A DNA stretch of 64,000 nt from Roseofilum reptotaenium CS-1145. Lineage in GTDB: Bacteria; Cyanobacteriota; Cyanobacteriia; Cyanobacteriales; Desertifilaceae. The notes beneath the pieces are model-generated. The model was given only the letters and a program-made list of their open reading frames with translations, searched no databases and was not told the DNA's origin. Shown piece after piece: positions 24,757 through 33,726 of this stretch. A program made the position numbers and the translations under genes. Where the stretch lies: the NCBI RefSeq assembly GCF_028330985.1, contig NZ_JAQMUE010000083.1, positions 1 to 64,000 of the forward strand, given 5' to 3'. Each line of letters starts with the position of its first letter. Position 1 is the first letter of the stretch.

Positions 24757-25275
24757 CTACTGGCTTGGCAACTTGATCAGTGGAACTAAGTGCATCATGT
24801 AATTCTGCTTGCCAATGGGTACACCAGCCATGCGAAGAATATCGTAAGCTGTCACCAGATGAAAGTAAAAGTTTGGCATGAGAAAGTCGTTCACATAGGC
24901 ATCACCCGACAGCTCGATGTAACGACCCTCATTGAGATCGATGCGCGCCAACTCACTTAGCTTTTGATCTTCAACGTTAATGCCAGAAACAAGTCTCTGG
25001 GTATTTGCTATATGTTCGTATGCCTGTGCCAGAGAGATAACGTCTGGATCGAGATTATCCATCGGTTTGCCCTCACACCATAAGGCAAAGTTCCGGGGTT
25101 GATTGCAGGTGAAAGCAACTTGTGTACTGAAGGGAAGCATATCCGTTGCAATCCGCTTGTGAAGAAACGACTCACTGCCACTAAAATGATCCGATGCTGA
25201 CTTTAGGAGGTGTTCGAGAGTGGTTAGGCGACTTTGGAAGATCGTTTTGATCGAATCTATATTCTGACTAGGCAT
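24757..25275 (-). CDS. DUF1993 family protein (DinB-like fold)
   Basis: A 172-residue helical protein of the DUF1993 family, small proteins with a DinB/YfiT-like four-helix bundle and no settled function. Family features include LLKSASDHFSGSESFLHKRI, ATDMLPFSTQV near the N-terminus and LPNFYFHLVTAYDILRMAGV (here MPNFYFH) with LGKxDF-like GKQNYM near the end. The ATG at 25275 is preferred over one at 25350 because AAGGAG lies just upstream and the product then has the usual length. Confidence 0.8.
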   Translation of the reverse strand: MPSQNIDSIKTIFQSRLTTLEHLLKSASDHFSGSESFLHKRIATDMLPFSTQVAFTCNQPRNFALWCEGKPMDNLDPDVISLAQAYEHIANTQRLVSGINVEDQKLSELARIDLNEGRYIELSGDAYVNDFLMPNFYFHLVTAYDILRMAGVPIGKQNYMMHLVPLIKLPSQ

Positions 25276-25350
25276 TTGGCGCTCCTTTAAGGCTGAATGA
25301 GTTGCGTTTCGTTGCTCAACCCAACTAAGAGATCCATCATAAGCCATCAT

Positions 25351-26178
25351 CTAGAAGTTTTGAGGAATAAACCTTCTACCCTTCAAGGATAAATGATCGT
25401 CATATTGATGGCTCAGATCTCGCTTGCCCAGTTTCACCGGTTTAATCGGCAACTCTTCATAGGGAATCAAACTGAGGAAATGGGAAATACAATTGAGGCG
25501 GGCCCGTTTCTTGTCATCAGCCGGCACAATATACCAAGGAGCAAAATCGGTATCTGTTGCCCTTAACATTTTATCCCTAGCCTGGGAATAATCATACCAG
25601 CGTCGATAGGATTCTACATCCATGGTGCTTAATTTCCAGATTTTACGCGGATCGTCAATTCGGTCTTGAAATCGACGCTCTTGTTCTGCCCTGCTTGTAT
25701 CCAACCAATACTTGATCAGTTGAATTCCGGCATCGACAATCATCTGTTCAAACGTTGGGGTATAGTGCAAGAAACGCTGATATTCCTTATCGGTGCAAAA
25801 CCCCATCACTCGTTCAACTCCAGCGCGATTGTACCAACTGCGATCAAAAATGACGACTTCTCCGGCTGCGGGAAAATGTTGAATATAACGCTGTAGATAT
25901 AATTGGGTTTTTTCCCGTTCTGAAGGAGTGGGTAAGGCAACGATGCGAAATACCCTAGGACTGACGCGATCGACTATGCGCTTAATAATACCGCCTTTTC
26001 CGGCTGCATCTCGACCTTCAAAGACAACAATAATCCTTAGCCCTTTGGCTTGTACCCAATATTGCAACTTGACCAATTCAGCATGAAGCTGAGTTAATTC
26101 AGATTCATATTTTTTCTTGGAGAGTTTACACGGTTTTTGTCCACTCGCTTTCTTCTTTTTTCCCATGCATTTACTCAT
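25351..26178 (-). CDS. ppk2: Polyphosphate kinase 2 (PPK2)
   Basis: A 275-residue P-loop kinase that makes or uses polyphosphate to interconvert nucleoside di- and triphosphates. Walker A-like VFEGRDAAGKGGIIKRI, the lid PRVFRIVALPTPSEREKTQ, Walker B-like VIFDRSWYNRAGVERVMGFC and the RRFQDRIDDPRKIWKLS signature are all present. The N-terminus is a Lys-rich tail. Single-domain PPK2 of this class generally favours nucleotide phosphorylation. It ends 76 bp before the DUF1993 start on the same strand. Confidence 0.93.
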   Translation of the reverse strand: MSKCMGKKKKASGQKPCKLSKKKYESELTQLHAELVKLQYWVQAKGLRIIVVFEGRDAAGKGGIIKRIVDRVSPRVFRIVALPTPSEREKTQLYLQRYIQHFPAAGEVVIFDRSWYNRAGVERVMGFCTDKEYQRFLHYTPTFEQMIVDAGIQLIKYWLDTSRAEQERRFQDRIDDPRKIWKLSTMDVESYRRWYDYSQARDKMLRATDTDFAPWYIVPADDKKRARLNCISHFLSLIPYEELPIKPVKLGKRDLSHQYDDHLSLKGRRFIPQNF

Positions 26179-26391
26179 GGCAATCTACTTCCCTAGCCTA
26201 TCATCCTGAACGAATTAATCAGTATCAGCAATGAGTCATACCTCATGAGTTGAGGCGAGTCTATCTCTGAGTCTGGAGTGTCTTCGTTTCCCTACATCTT
26301 CCTGTCTTCACCATATTCTCAACTCCGCATCATGCCAACTTCACAAAGTTTTGTAACAATAGAAGCAGTCCCTTAATGTCAGAATTGATCT

Positions 26392-27060
26392 ATGTTTCTA
26401 TTTGGATTAGGCAAGAAAACCACCCTCCCCACTCCTGAAGAAGCCTTACCAGGGCGTAAAACCCCCATGCCTGTACCTGACACACACTTTGTTAACGGTA
26501 ACCCCCTTCAACCTCCCTACCCAGAGGGATTAGAAATGGCGGTGTTTGGCCTAGGCTGTTTTTGGGGAGCAGAACGCTGTTTCTGGAAACAACCAGGAGT
26601 CTTTAGCACTGCTGTGGGTTATGCAGGTGGATATACCCCCAATCCCAACTACCATGAAGTGTGTACGGGTAAAACGGGTCATAACGAAGTCGTGCTAGTG
26701 GTTTTTGACCCTCAGCAAATTAGTTATGAAAGTCTCCTCAAAGTCTTCTGGGAAAGCCATGATCCTACCCAAGGAATGCGCCAAGGGAATGACGTGGGAA
26801 CCCAATACCGTTCTGGGATTTATGTCTATTCTGAAGCTCAGAAAGAACGGGCTGAAAAATCCCGCCAAGTCTACCAAGAGGCGCTTAAGAAAGCTGGATA
26901 TGACGAAATTACGACGGAAATTCTTGACGCGCCTGAGTTTTATTATGCTGAAGACTATCACCAACAGTATCTAGCCAAAAATCCTGGTGGCTATTGTGGG
27001 TTAGGAGGAACGAAGGTTTCTTGTCCAGGGGTAACGATGGGTGAGGGAATAGGGAATTAG
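26392..27060 (+). CDS. msrA: Peptide methionine sulfoxide reductase MsrA
   Basis: A 222-residue enzyme that repairs oxidised methionine (S-sulfoxide). The catalytic motif [11 protein letters not shown] with its nucleophile Cys, the [21 protein letters not shown] segment, [23 protein letters not shown] and [20 protein letters not shown] are diagnostic. The C-terminal Cys residues can recycle the active site. The last residues (GEGIGN) and the stop codon are formed by the 7-mer repeat that begins here (27044-27075), so the C-terminus may have been extended by repeat growth. Confidence 0.95.
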   Translation: MFLFGLGKKTTLPTPEEALPGRKTPMPVPDTHFVNGNPLQPPYPEGLEMAVFGLGCFWGAERCFWKQPGVFSTAVGYAGGYTPNPNYHEVCTGKTGHNEVVLVVFDPQQISYESLLKVFWESHDPTQGMRQGNDVGTQYRSGIYVYSEAQKERAEKSRQVYQEALKKAGYDEITTEILDAPEFYYAEDYHQQYLAKNPGGYCGLGGTKVSCPGVTMGEGIGN

Positions 27061-27148
27061 GGAATAGGGCATGGGCAGGAGAAGGCTGCAATATGCATTC
27101 ACATTCCACCAACGATATCCTGCCCACCCTATCGGTTATGTGAGACTT

Positions 27149-27188
27149 AAAAACTCCTAGACATTTTGCCGGGCAGTGAGTCTAGGAG
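27149..27188 (-). terminator. Intrinsic terminator of tRNA-Asp
   Basis: On the minus strand CTCCTAGAC and GTCTAGGAG form a perfect 9-bp stem followed by TTTTT, about 30 bp past the tRNA 3' end. Confidence 0.75.
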
Positions 27189-27216
27189 AAACGTTTTTCT
27201 ATTCAGAGGGGTTAAC

Positions 27217-27289
27217 GGGACTGACGGGGCTCGAACCCGCAACTTCCGCCGTGACAGGGCGGTGCTCTAACCAATTGAACTACAGTCCC
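27217..27289 (-). tRNA. trnD: tRNA-Asp (anticodon GTC)
   Basis: On the minus strand: acceptor stem GGGACTG with CAGTCCC, D arm GTTCAATTGGTTAGAGC, anticodon arm CCGCC-CTGTCAC-GGCGG with anticodon GTC, T arm GCGGGTTCGAGCCCCGT. 73 bases; CCA is not encoded. An intrinsic terminator follows. Confidence 0.97.
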
Positions 27290-27366
27290 TTAATCAAGCC
27301 AATATCCATAGTTACATGAATTTTTAGGTTTGTCAAGAGAATTGAGAATTTTTTTTGGGGAATGGA

Positions 27367-27410
27367 GAAGATTGGGAAGATTGGGCTGTCTCCCGATCTT
27401 CCCAATCTTC
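27367..27410 (-). terminator. Long hairpin between tRNA-Asp and sipA
   Basis: GAAGATTGGGAAGATTGGG facing CCCGATCTTCCCAATCTTC, a 19-bp stem with one mismatch and a 6-base loop, 11 bp after the sipA stop; a T/A-rich stretch follows on the minus strand. Confidence 0.65.
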
Positions 27411-27420
27411 CTCATCCCTG

Positions 27421-27645
27421 TCAGGAGACGACTTCGATGTATTGGCTATCCATCAGAAATGCGCCCCCAGTAAAGCGAACGCCCCAATAGCCTCCGGGAC
27501 GACAGTCGAGAATTGTGCCTTCTTCACCGAGTTGAATGACATCGGGAGGGCGAAGCATGGGCATGGGTTCGGCAGTTTTGACGTAGGGCGGAAGGGCAAC
27601 CACGCGCACGCGATCGCCAACTTGAAAGGTTTTTGATTCACTCAT
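27421..27645 (-). CDS. sipA: SipA-like regulator (DUF3148, NblS-interacting)
   Basis: A 74-residue SH3-like protein from the ATG at 27645. The family core [40 protein letters not shown] and LMDSQYIE is present in full. SipA binds the histidine kinase NblS (Hik33) in Synechococcus and modulates high-light and stress signalling. Its start overlaps the stop of the chelatase gene (ATGA), so translation is probably coupled. Confidence 0.9.
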   Translation of the reverse strand: MSESKTFQVGDRVRVVALPPYVKTAEPMPMLRPPDVIQLGEEGTILDCRPGGYWGVRFTGGAFLMDSQYIEVVS

Positions 27646-28643
27646 GGGACTTGCCAAATGCGTTGATGATAGGCTTGAGGATCGGCATAGGGATCGACTG
27701 GGGGATGGTCGTGATCGTGATGATGATGGTGATGATGACTGTGATCGTGGGAATGATCGCCATCACCGAGAGCAGCTAACCGGAATTTGCATAACTCACA
27801 GTTCATCTGCACTTGTCCCAATTGGGTTTCAATTTCGCGATCGCGCACCAGATGCATTAAATGAGGATCGATTCCCATCTCAGATAAGCACACATGGTTA
27901 ATCTCTGGAAACTGTTCCTGTTGCTCGGCAGTGATATCGGCAATTTTCTTCACCAATACCCCAGTGAATAAGAAATAGGGTAACACGATAATTCGCTTCG
28001 GCTGATAGAGGCGAGCGCGACGAAACCCTTCTTCTAGGCGAGGATGGGTAATACCGATGAAACAGGTTTCGACGGTTTGATAACCGCTTCCTTCCCACAC
28101 CATACGGGCTAACTTGTAAACATCTCCATTGGCATCTGGATCGCTCGATCCGCGCCCCACAAAGAGGAGTACGGTGTCAGCGCGGGGATACTCTGGGGTA
28201 TCCAGGGCAGTTAGGCGATCGCCCCATAACTCTAAAATACTGGGCGTAATCCCAAAATGCCGACCATAGTGAAATTTCACCTGCGGATACTCTAACCGCG
28301 CTGCATCCAAGGCATTGGTGACATCAAACTTATTATGGCGGGCAGCAAATAACAAAATCGGCAGCGCAGATACTTCCGTATATCCTTGCTCTATACAGCG
28401 TTTAACGCCTTCTAGAATGGTGGGTTCTGTTAACTCCAAAAAACAAGGAATTACCGGTCGAGAAGGGTCTAGAGCTTCATAGGCAGCCGCAAAATCGATA
28501 AATGCCTCTCGCCCCTCGCGATCGCGGCTCCCATGGCCAATCATCAACAACGGACGGTTGATGGGCAAGGGAGATAATTGAATTGAAGACGGTTTAAGTT
28601 GAAGTTGCATGATAGCTCGTAAGATACGATAACCCTCTGGCAT
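27642..28643 (-). CDS. Sirohydrochlorin chelatase (CbiX/SirB-like) with His-rich tail
   Basis: A 333-residue two-lobed chelatase that inserts a divalent metal (Fe for siroheme, Co or Ni for corrinoids/F430-type rings) into sirohydrochlorin. [17 protein letters not shown] and [14 protein letters not shown] carry the metal-binding His residues of lobe 1; lobe 2 has [16 protein letters not shown] and [12 protein letters not shown]-like [15 protein letters not shown]. Near the C-terminus a run of His and Asp ([17 protein letters not shown]) probably binds or buffers metal. Starts at 28643 and 28610 are both possible. It is coupled to sipA by a 4-base overlap. Confidence 0.88.
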   Translation of the reverse strand: MPEGYRILRAIMQLQLKPSSIQLSPLPINRPLLMIGHGSRDREGREAFIDFAAAYEALDPSRPVIPCFLELTEPTILEGVKRCIEQGYTEVSALPILLFAARHNKFDVTNALDAARLEYPQVKFHYGRHFGITPSILELWGDRLTALDTPEYPRADTVLLFVGRGSSDPDANGDVYKLARMVWEGSGYQTVETCFIGITHPRLEEGFRRARLYQPKRIIVLPYFLFTGVLVKKIADITAEQQEQFPEINHVCLSEMGIDPHLMHLVRDREIETQLGQVQMNCELCKFRLAALGDGDHSHDHSHHHHHHHDHDHPPVDPYADPQAYHQRIWQVP

Positions 28644-28744
28644 AGTACGTTAATCCTATGGCAGAGGGCTATGCAGGGATGGGGGATAAGGTCGAGTTAT
28701 TCTAGGTGTAGACGTTCCCTCGCGATCTAGAGGGAATCGCCCTC

Positions 28745-30007
28745 CTACAGGGTTAAAGATTCGGGATTATTTTCAATTAAATCGGCTAAATCTTTAAGGA
28801 ATGCGGCTGCATCTGCACCGTAGATAATACGATGATCGCAGGTAATATTCACTGTCATTTGTCGGCGCACACCCATTAAACCATTGTCCATGGCTACTAC
28901 TTGGGGTTTAGAGGCACCAATGGCGAGAATTGAACCTTGACCCGGGGGTAAAATAGCGTCAAATTGATCCACACCAAACATCCCCAAATTGGAGAGGGTG
29001 AAGGTTCCGCTATTGTATTCTACTGGTTGTAACTGCTTGGAGCGAGAACGAGCAACCAAATCTTTCCAGGTGCGCGAGAGGGAATAAATATCGAGTTGAT
29101 CGGCATTTTGTAGTACTGGAGTAATTAAGCCGCCATCATCCATGGCAACAGCGATCGCTACATTAATATTGGAGGGATATTGGATGCCTTCTTCGGTATA
29201 ACCGGCATTAACGATGGGATGTTTAGCCAGAACCACAGCCACTGCTTTAGCTAGCAAAGCGGTCATGGTAACGCCCTTAGACTTAATCTGTTTATAGAGC
29301 CGATCCAGGTTATCAGTGGTAATGCTGTAAGCAACATGGAACGTGGGCACTGCTAAACTCGCCACCATGTTGCGGACAACAGCCTGTTGCAACGTATTGA
29401 AGCGTACCACCTGACCGGGGGTAACTGCGGGTTTCGGAGCTGGAGCTGGAGCAGCCACAGGTTTGGGAGCGGCAACAGGGGCAGGAGCAGCAATAGGCGC
29501 TACACTGGGGGCCACACCAGCCGCACTTTCGACATCTTGGGCTACGATGCGTCCATGGGGGCCACTTCCGACTAAAGTCGCTAAATCCACCTTTAAGTCT
29601 TTAGCCAATTTCCGGGCGCGAGGAGAAGCAATGGTACGGCCATTGCTGCGAGCCGTTGCGGCAACAGGAGCGGGTGCGGCAGCAACAGGAGCTGGCGCAG
29701 GGGCTGGGGCTGGGGTAGCAGCGGCAGGAGCGCTTTTGGCTTGTTGTTTAGCAGTTTCAATTTCAGCTTCGGTTTCGGCAATGAAGGCGATCGCTTCTCC
29801 TACCGGTGCAACCCCACCTGCATCTACAATAATGGTGGCAAGATAGCCTTCATAGAAGGATTCCACATCCATGTCTGCCTTATCGGACTCGACAATAACG
29901 ACGGTTTCTCCTTTCTCAATTTTGTCCCCTAGGGACTTTTCCCAAGAAACAATTTTGCCTTCAGTCATGGTAGAACTGAGGGCAGGCATGAACACTTCAT
30001 GAATCAT
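28745..30007 (-). CDS. pdhC: Pyruvate dehydrogenase E2 (dihydrolipoamide acetyltransferase)
   Basis: A 420-residue E2 subunit of the pyruvate dehydrogenase complex, which moves the acetyl group to CoA. One N-terminal lipoyl domain with the lipoylated Lys in VESDKADMDVESF, an Ala/Pro-rich hinge (about 90-125), the E3/E1-binding domain (ASPRARKLAKDLKVDLATLVGSGPHGRI, quoted here in pieces: ASPRARKLAKDL, GSGPHGRIVAQDV), a second Ala/Pro linker, and the catalytic domain ending with the DHR motif (CDHRIIYGADAA). Length fits cyanobacterial single-lipoyl E2. Confidence 0.94.
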   Translation of the reverse strand: MIHEVFMPALSSTMTEGKIVSWEKSLGDKIEKGETVVIVESDKADMDVESFYEGYLATIIVDAGGVAPVGEAIAFIAETEAEIETAKQQAKSAPAAATPAPAPAPAPVAAAPAPVAATARSNGRTIASPRARKLAKDLKVDLATLVGSGPHGRIVAQDVESAAGVAPSVAPIAAPAPVAAPKPVAAPAPAPKPAVTPGQVVRFNTLQQAVVRNMVASLAVPTFHVAYSITTDNLDRLYKQIKSKGVTMTALLAKAVAVVLAKHPIVNAGYTEEGIQYPSNINVAIAVAMDDGGLITPVLQNADQLDIYSLSRTWKDLVARSRSKQLQPVEYNSGTFTLSNLGMFGVDQFDAILPPGQGSILAIGASKPQVVAMDNGLMGVRRQMTVNITCDHRIIYGADAAAFLKDLADLIENNPESLTL

Positions 30008-30123
30008 GGCACTGTTATCCTTAAAATTTAATTGGGTAATAGGGAATAGGAAAAACCAGTGGCTCCCTATTTCCTTTTGCTTTTTGCCTTTTGCCTGACT
30101 TCTTCCAGAAGTCTATATTTCGG

Positions 30124-30543
30124 CTAAATCTGACCTCGAATTTCTTCGACCACCCCATCTCGGAGGACAATTTCCACCTGCATTTTCTGGATCAAGTTTT
30201 CTCCTGGGGTAATGGTAAAGAAGCTATCCATTTGACCTTGATCGACTTCCTTATCTAACTCTAGGGTTTGTACCTGATTCAGTTGGTTTAGAAGTTGATT
30301 TTTTTGTTGCAGCAACTCGTTTTTCTTCTGATTCAACTGGGCTTGAATCTGGGTAACCTGTTGGGGATTTTGGGTTTGCATATTGGTAATCATGCTCTGG
30401 CCCTGCATCTCTACCTGTTGAATTTGTGTATCCATTTGGTTGAGTTGATTTTGGAGTTGTTCTTGAACTTCTTCCTTCCATCGAGAAGTCACAATGACTT
30501 TAATCCGAACGGGTCGTTTGAGCAGCAGGTTTTGGGTATCCAT
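30124..30543 (-). CDS. YlqD-family protein
   Basis: A 139-residue protein from the ATG at 30543 (MDTQNLLLKRPVRIKVIVTS). The middle (about residues 30-95) is a Gln/Leu/Asn-rich coiled coil, and the end has the family's QKMQVEIVLRDGVVEEIRGQ strand pattern. The YlqD family is widespread in cyanobacteria and Firmicutes with no settled function; it is often near translation genes. It stands 116 bp downstream of nothing on the same strand except the acyl-activating enzyme, whose transcript may run through. Confidence 0.85.
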   Translation of the reverse strand: MDTQNLLLKRPVRIKVIVTSRWKEEVQEQLQNQLNQMDTQIQQVEMQGQSMITNMQTQNPQQVTQIQAQLNQKKNELLQQKNQLLNQLNQVQTLELDKEVDQGQMDSFFTITPGENLIQKMQVEIVLRDGVVEEIRGQI

Positions 30544-30616
30544 GTTTAGCAAATTCACGCTGTGTAAGTCCAGTGCAATTGAGGGTCAAAACAGGCGATC
30601 CTGTTTCTGAAGATGA

Positions 30617-32593
30617 TTAAGTGAACATCCCGTTAATCATATCGCGATACTGTTCTCTCACAATGGGACGTTTGATTTTCAAGGTTTGGGTCATCATGCC
30701 ATTGTTAATGGAGAAGGGTTCAGTAATCAAACGGAAGGGGCCAATGCGGTCATCGGGGCGATACCCTGGGCGATTTTTGACTTCCCGGTTGAGTTCGGCT
30801 CGGAACAGCTCTTGAATGGCTTCATGATCGAAGTTGAGCTGCAAGGTGCTATCCTCAAGGGTTTGGGCAATTGCCCGATCGCCAGGATGATGTTGTTTGA
30901 CCCAGGTCTCTAGGGCTTCGACATTGGGCACAATTAAGGCTCCGAGCGATCGCTGATCTTGCCCCACAAGCATCATTTGATCGATATACGGACTGCGGGT
31001 ACAAGCATCTTCAATGGGTTGGGGTTCGATATTTTCCCCATTGGTTAAAACAATGGTATCTTTAGCTCTTCCGGTAATCACCAGTTGTCCCTCTGGGGTG
31101 AGGAAACCTAAATCTCCGGTGTCAAACCATCCGTCAGAGTCAATGGCCTTAGCCGTGGCTTGAATATTCCCATAATAGCCTTGCATAATTTGGGGGCCTC
31201 TAGCCACAATTAATCCCCGATCGCCTTGGGGCAGGGGTTGACGTGTGTTTGGATCGACAATTCGCACTTCAGTACCCGGTAGGGGTGTACCGGACGATCC
31301 GCGTAAATTGCGATCGCACCGCCGAGCCGTGAGTACTGGAGCCGTTTCGGTTAAACCATAGCCGACTAAAATCTCAAAGTTAATCATTTCAAAGAATTTA
31401 TCAATATGCTTGGCTAAGGAACCGCCTCCACTAATGACTTGTTTCATCTGTCCACCTGTGGCTTGGCGAACTTTTTGATAAATCAGGCGATCGCCTAAAT
31501 AATGTAAAGGAGCCAGCAGCGCCGCCTTAATGGTAGCCGAGGTGCGTTCTGAAGCAGATGGGGTGAGATTCTCTAACTCTAGTTGTTCCTTTATCCGTTT
31601 GGCGGAAACATACTGGTCAGAAAAGTCTAGAAAGATTTGGATTAATTTTTGCCGACTTGGGGACTGTTCCCGAAATTCTTTCTGAATGCCTTCATAAATG
31701 GATTCCCACAACCGAGGGACACCTACCATGTAATGGGGTTTATAGTTCTTCAGGTCTTGTTTGAAGTTGCGGATATTGGTGTATCGCTGGGAACAACCTT
31801 GGGAGAGCAGATAGTATTCAATCGTGCGCTCGTACACATGCCAAGAGGGAAGAATGCTCAAGACGCGATCGCCCGGATTGGGAGCCACCACGACTGCCAA
31901 GGTATTGACTTGATAGAGCAAATTACTATGGGAGAGCATTGCACCCTTGGGTTTTCCCGTGGTTCCAGACGTATAAATTAGGGTTGCTAACTGCTTGGGG
32001 TTGTGTTCTACCGGTTGGTAGGATTCTCCCTGGGCACGGTCGCATAATTGCCCAAAATTAAGATATAGAGGAGCCTCACCAGAAGAAACGGGGGGGTCTT
32101 CATCACTGAGGAGGATAATCGCTTGTAGGGTCATCGAGTTTAAGCGAGGAGCCAGTTTATCGAGGGTTTTGAGGTTTTCCACAATCAGAAAACTGCATCC
32201 GCTATCTTGGAGGATATAGAGCAGCTCGTCGATATCTGCTTGGGAACTTCGCACCGCATTGGCGGCTCCAGCCATCTTAATTCCTTGGTCAACCATAAAC
32301 CATCGGGGGCTGTTATCGGCAAACAGGGCAATGCGATCGCCCGGATTAACCCCAATTTGTTGCAGAGCGATCGCCACCTGTTGCATTTGCTCGTACATCT
32401 GGCTATAGGTTAGGCTGACCTTCTGTTGGCTATGGATATCTTCGAGGGCGACAATATCGCCAAACTTTTGGGCGGCGATCGGCCAAATTTGGGCGATCGA
32501 TCCTAAGTGACTATAATTCACGGCATGACTTAAATTCGCCTTTTCTAGCACTGACAGATTCGGATAATCAGATGCCACAAACCCATTACTCAT
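30617..32593 (-). CDS. aas: Long-chain acyl-ACP/acyl-CoA synthetase (AMP-forming)
   Basis: A 658-residue enzyme of the adenylate-forming superfamily. ATP-binding YTSGTTGKPKGAMLSHSN, the adenylate motif GYGLTETAPVLTARR, GWFDTGDLGFL and the C-terminal KDTIVLTNGENIEPQPIED are clear. In cyanobacteria the single enzyme of this type (Slr1609-like) re-activates free fatty acids to acyl-ACP for lipid recycling. The N-terminus is soluble, and the length fits that group (about 650-700). It precedes the YlqD gene by 74 bp on the same strand. Confidence 0.9.
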   Translation of the reverse strand: MSNGFVASDYPNLSVLEKANLSHAVNYSHLGSIAQIWPIAAQKFGDIVALEDIHSQQKVSLTYSQMYEQMQQVAIALQQIGVNPGDRIALFADNSPRWFMVDQGIKMAGAANAVRSSQADIDELLYILQDSGCSFLIVENLKTLDKLAPRLNSMTLQAIILLSDEDPPVSSGEAPLYLNFGQLCDRAQGESYQPVEHNPKQLATLIYTSGTTGKPKGAMLSHSNLLYQVNTLAVVVAPNPGDRVLSILPSWHVYERTIEYYLLSQGCSQRYTNIRNFKQDLKNYKPHYMVGVPRLWESIYEGIQKEFREQSPSRQKLIQIFLDFSDQYVSAKRIKEQLELENLTPSASERTSATIKAALLAPLHYLGDRLIYQKVRQATGGQMKQVISGGGSLAKHIDKFFEMINFEILVGYGLTETAPVLTARRCDRNLRGSSGTPLPGTEVRIVDPNTRQPLPQGDRGLIVARGPQIMQGYYGNIQATAKAIDSDGWFDTGDLGFLTPEGQLVITGRAKDTIVLTNGENIEPQPIEDACTRSPYIDQMMLVGQDQRSLGALIVPNVEALETWVKQHHPGDRAIAQTLEDSTLQLNFDHEAIQELFRAELNREVKNRPGYRPDDRIGPFRLITEPFSINNGMMTQTLKIKRPIVREQYRDMINGMFT

Positions 32594-32829
32594 CTTTTTT
32601 CTAATCCCACACTCAATTTGTTCCAGTTTATAAGACAGTGGGGAGTCGGCAGTCGGGAATCCGGAATAGGAAAAACCGCGCGATCAAAGGCTCAAACCCT
32701 GGGTAGGAGCTTGCCTATTTTTCGCCCCTACTGCCTACGCCCTATCTATTGACAAAATATCTAGACTATGCATTAACCTATTTTCGTTTAATGTTGGTGA
32801 AAATCTGACAGGAGAGTTGGTCTAAAGAC
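32594..32829. promoter_or_regulatory. Gap upstream of psbV and aas, with a possible promoter
   Basis: No gene seen. TTGACA at 32749-32754 with an A/T-rich segment 17 bp on (around TTAACC) could be a sigma-70 promoter facing psbV; if so the IS remnant has been inserted into its 5' untranslated region. A 7-mer-like repeat lies near 32641-32670. Confidence 0.3.
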
Positions 32830-33021
32830 CCCGCAGTGGCATGATATTCATATTGCGCTTTTGGCGGTGGGACACACCGTTTCAGCCTGTGGAGCGAATG
32901 TCAGACTCGAAAGGCATTGTGCCCTAGAAAGCTGTTGCGAAAAACCCGCAAGGGACAGAAGCAGGAACCCAAATCGTGAGGTTTGGGAATCACCGTCCTT
33001 CCAGGGCGGTGAGGATGTCAA
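32830..33021 (+). mobile_element. IS200/IS605-type remnant: tnpB tail and right end
   Basis: The + strand codes HDIHIALLAVGHTVSACGAN, like the end of TnpB (RDINA--NILAAGLAVSACGA). Then comes a right end with hairpins: CCCAAATC-gtga-GGTTTGGG (32968-32987) and CACCGTCCT facing AGGGCGGTG (32991-33011), ending GAGGATGTCAA at 33021. In active elements this end also specifies the guide RNA scaffold (omegaRNA) of TnpB. The rest of the element is lost. It lies 127 bp before psbV. Confidence 0.7.
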
Positions 33022-33147
33022 AATGAAGATCGACATAGAAGGTAACAATCCCAAGTCCAGTAGGTACTTTAACTACTCATGGGTCTTGGGTAGGCCAAAG
33101 TGTTGAAAATTCCAATAACAAAATGTCATAGTCTTTGAGGGAGAACC

Positions 33148-33639
33148 ATGCTGAAACGATACATTGTGCTGATATTAGCCACTGTATTTCTGGCCCTGAA
33201 CGTTGTTGTCGGGAGTGCGACGGCTGCCAATATTTCGGAAAAGAACCGCACTATTCCCGTTGATCAAGCAGGCGAGACCACAACAATTACTCAAGATGAG
33301 TATGTGTTAGGGAAGAGACTGTTTGTGGATACCTGTTCCCAGTGTCATGGAACAGGGATGACCAAAACCAACCCGAATGTGGGATTGGGTGTTGAGGCGA
33401 TGGCTGGAGCAGAACCCCCCCGTGATAATCTAGCGGCTTTAGTTGACTATATGCAGAATCCCACCACCTATGATGGAGAGATTGAAATTTATGAACTCCA
33501 TCCGAGTACCCGGAGTGCGGATATTTTCCCAGAAATGAGAAACCTTAGTGATGAGGATTTAAAAGCGATCGGCTCTTATATTCTGGTGGAAATGAATGTG
33601 CGTCCGAATCAGTGGGGAGCGGGTAAAAATACTCGTTAA
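33148..33639 (+). CDS. psbV: Photosystem II cytochrome c550
   Basis: A 163-residue precursor of the extrinsic, lumenal cytochrome that stabilises the oxygen-evolving complex. The signal peptide (about 1-26, cleaved after AATA-type TAA/N) is followed by the mature start with NISEKNRTIPVDQAG. Haem is bound by CSQCH; the distal axial His lies in YELHPSTRSADIFPEMR. GAGGGAG stands before the ATG. It is followed by psbV2. Confidence 0.97.
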   Translation: MLKRYIVLILATVFLALNVVVGSATAANISEKNRTIPVDQAGETTTITQDEYVLGKRLFVDTCSQCHGTGMTKTNPNVGLGVEAMAGAEPPRDNLAALVDYMQNPTTYDGEIEIYELHPSTRSADIFPEMRNLSDEDLKAIGSYILVEMNVRPNQWGAGKNTR

Positions 33640-33697
33640 TTCTCAAAAGAGTCCCTCCGACTCCTGGGGATAGGAGTGGCACTTTTTCCAATTCAAT

Positions 33698-33722
33698 AGC
33701 AGCAGTCTTGAGTACTGCTGCT
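33698..33722 (+). terminator. Hairpin between psbV and psbV2
   Basis: AGCAGCAGT-cttgagt-ACTGCTGCT, a perfect 9-bp stem just before the psbV2 start region. A second weaker stem (ACTCCT/AGGAGT, followed by CTTTTT) lies at about 33660-33686. Partial termination would lower psbV2 expression. Confidence 0.5.
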
Positions 33723-33726
33723 CTTA

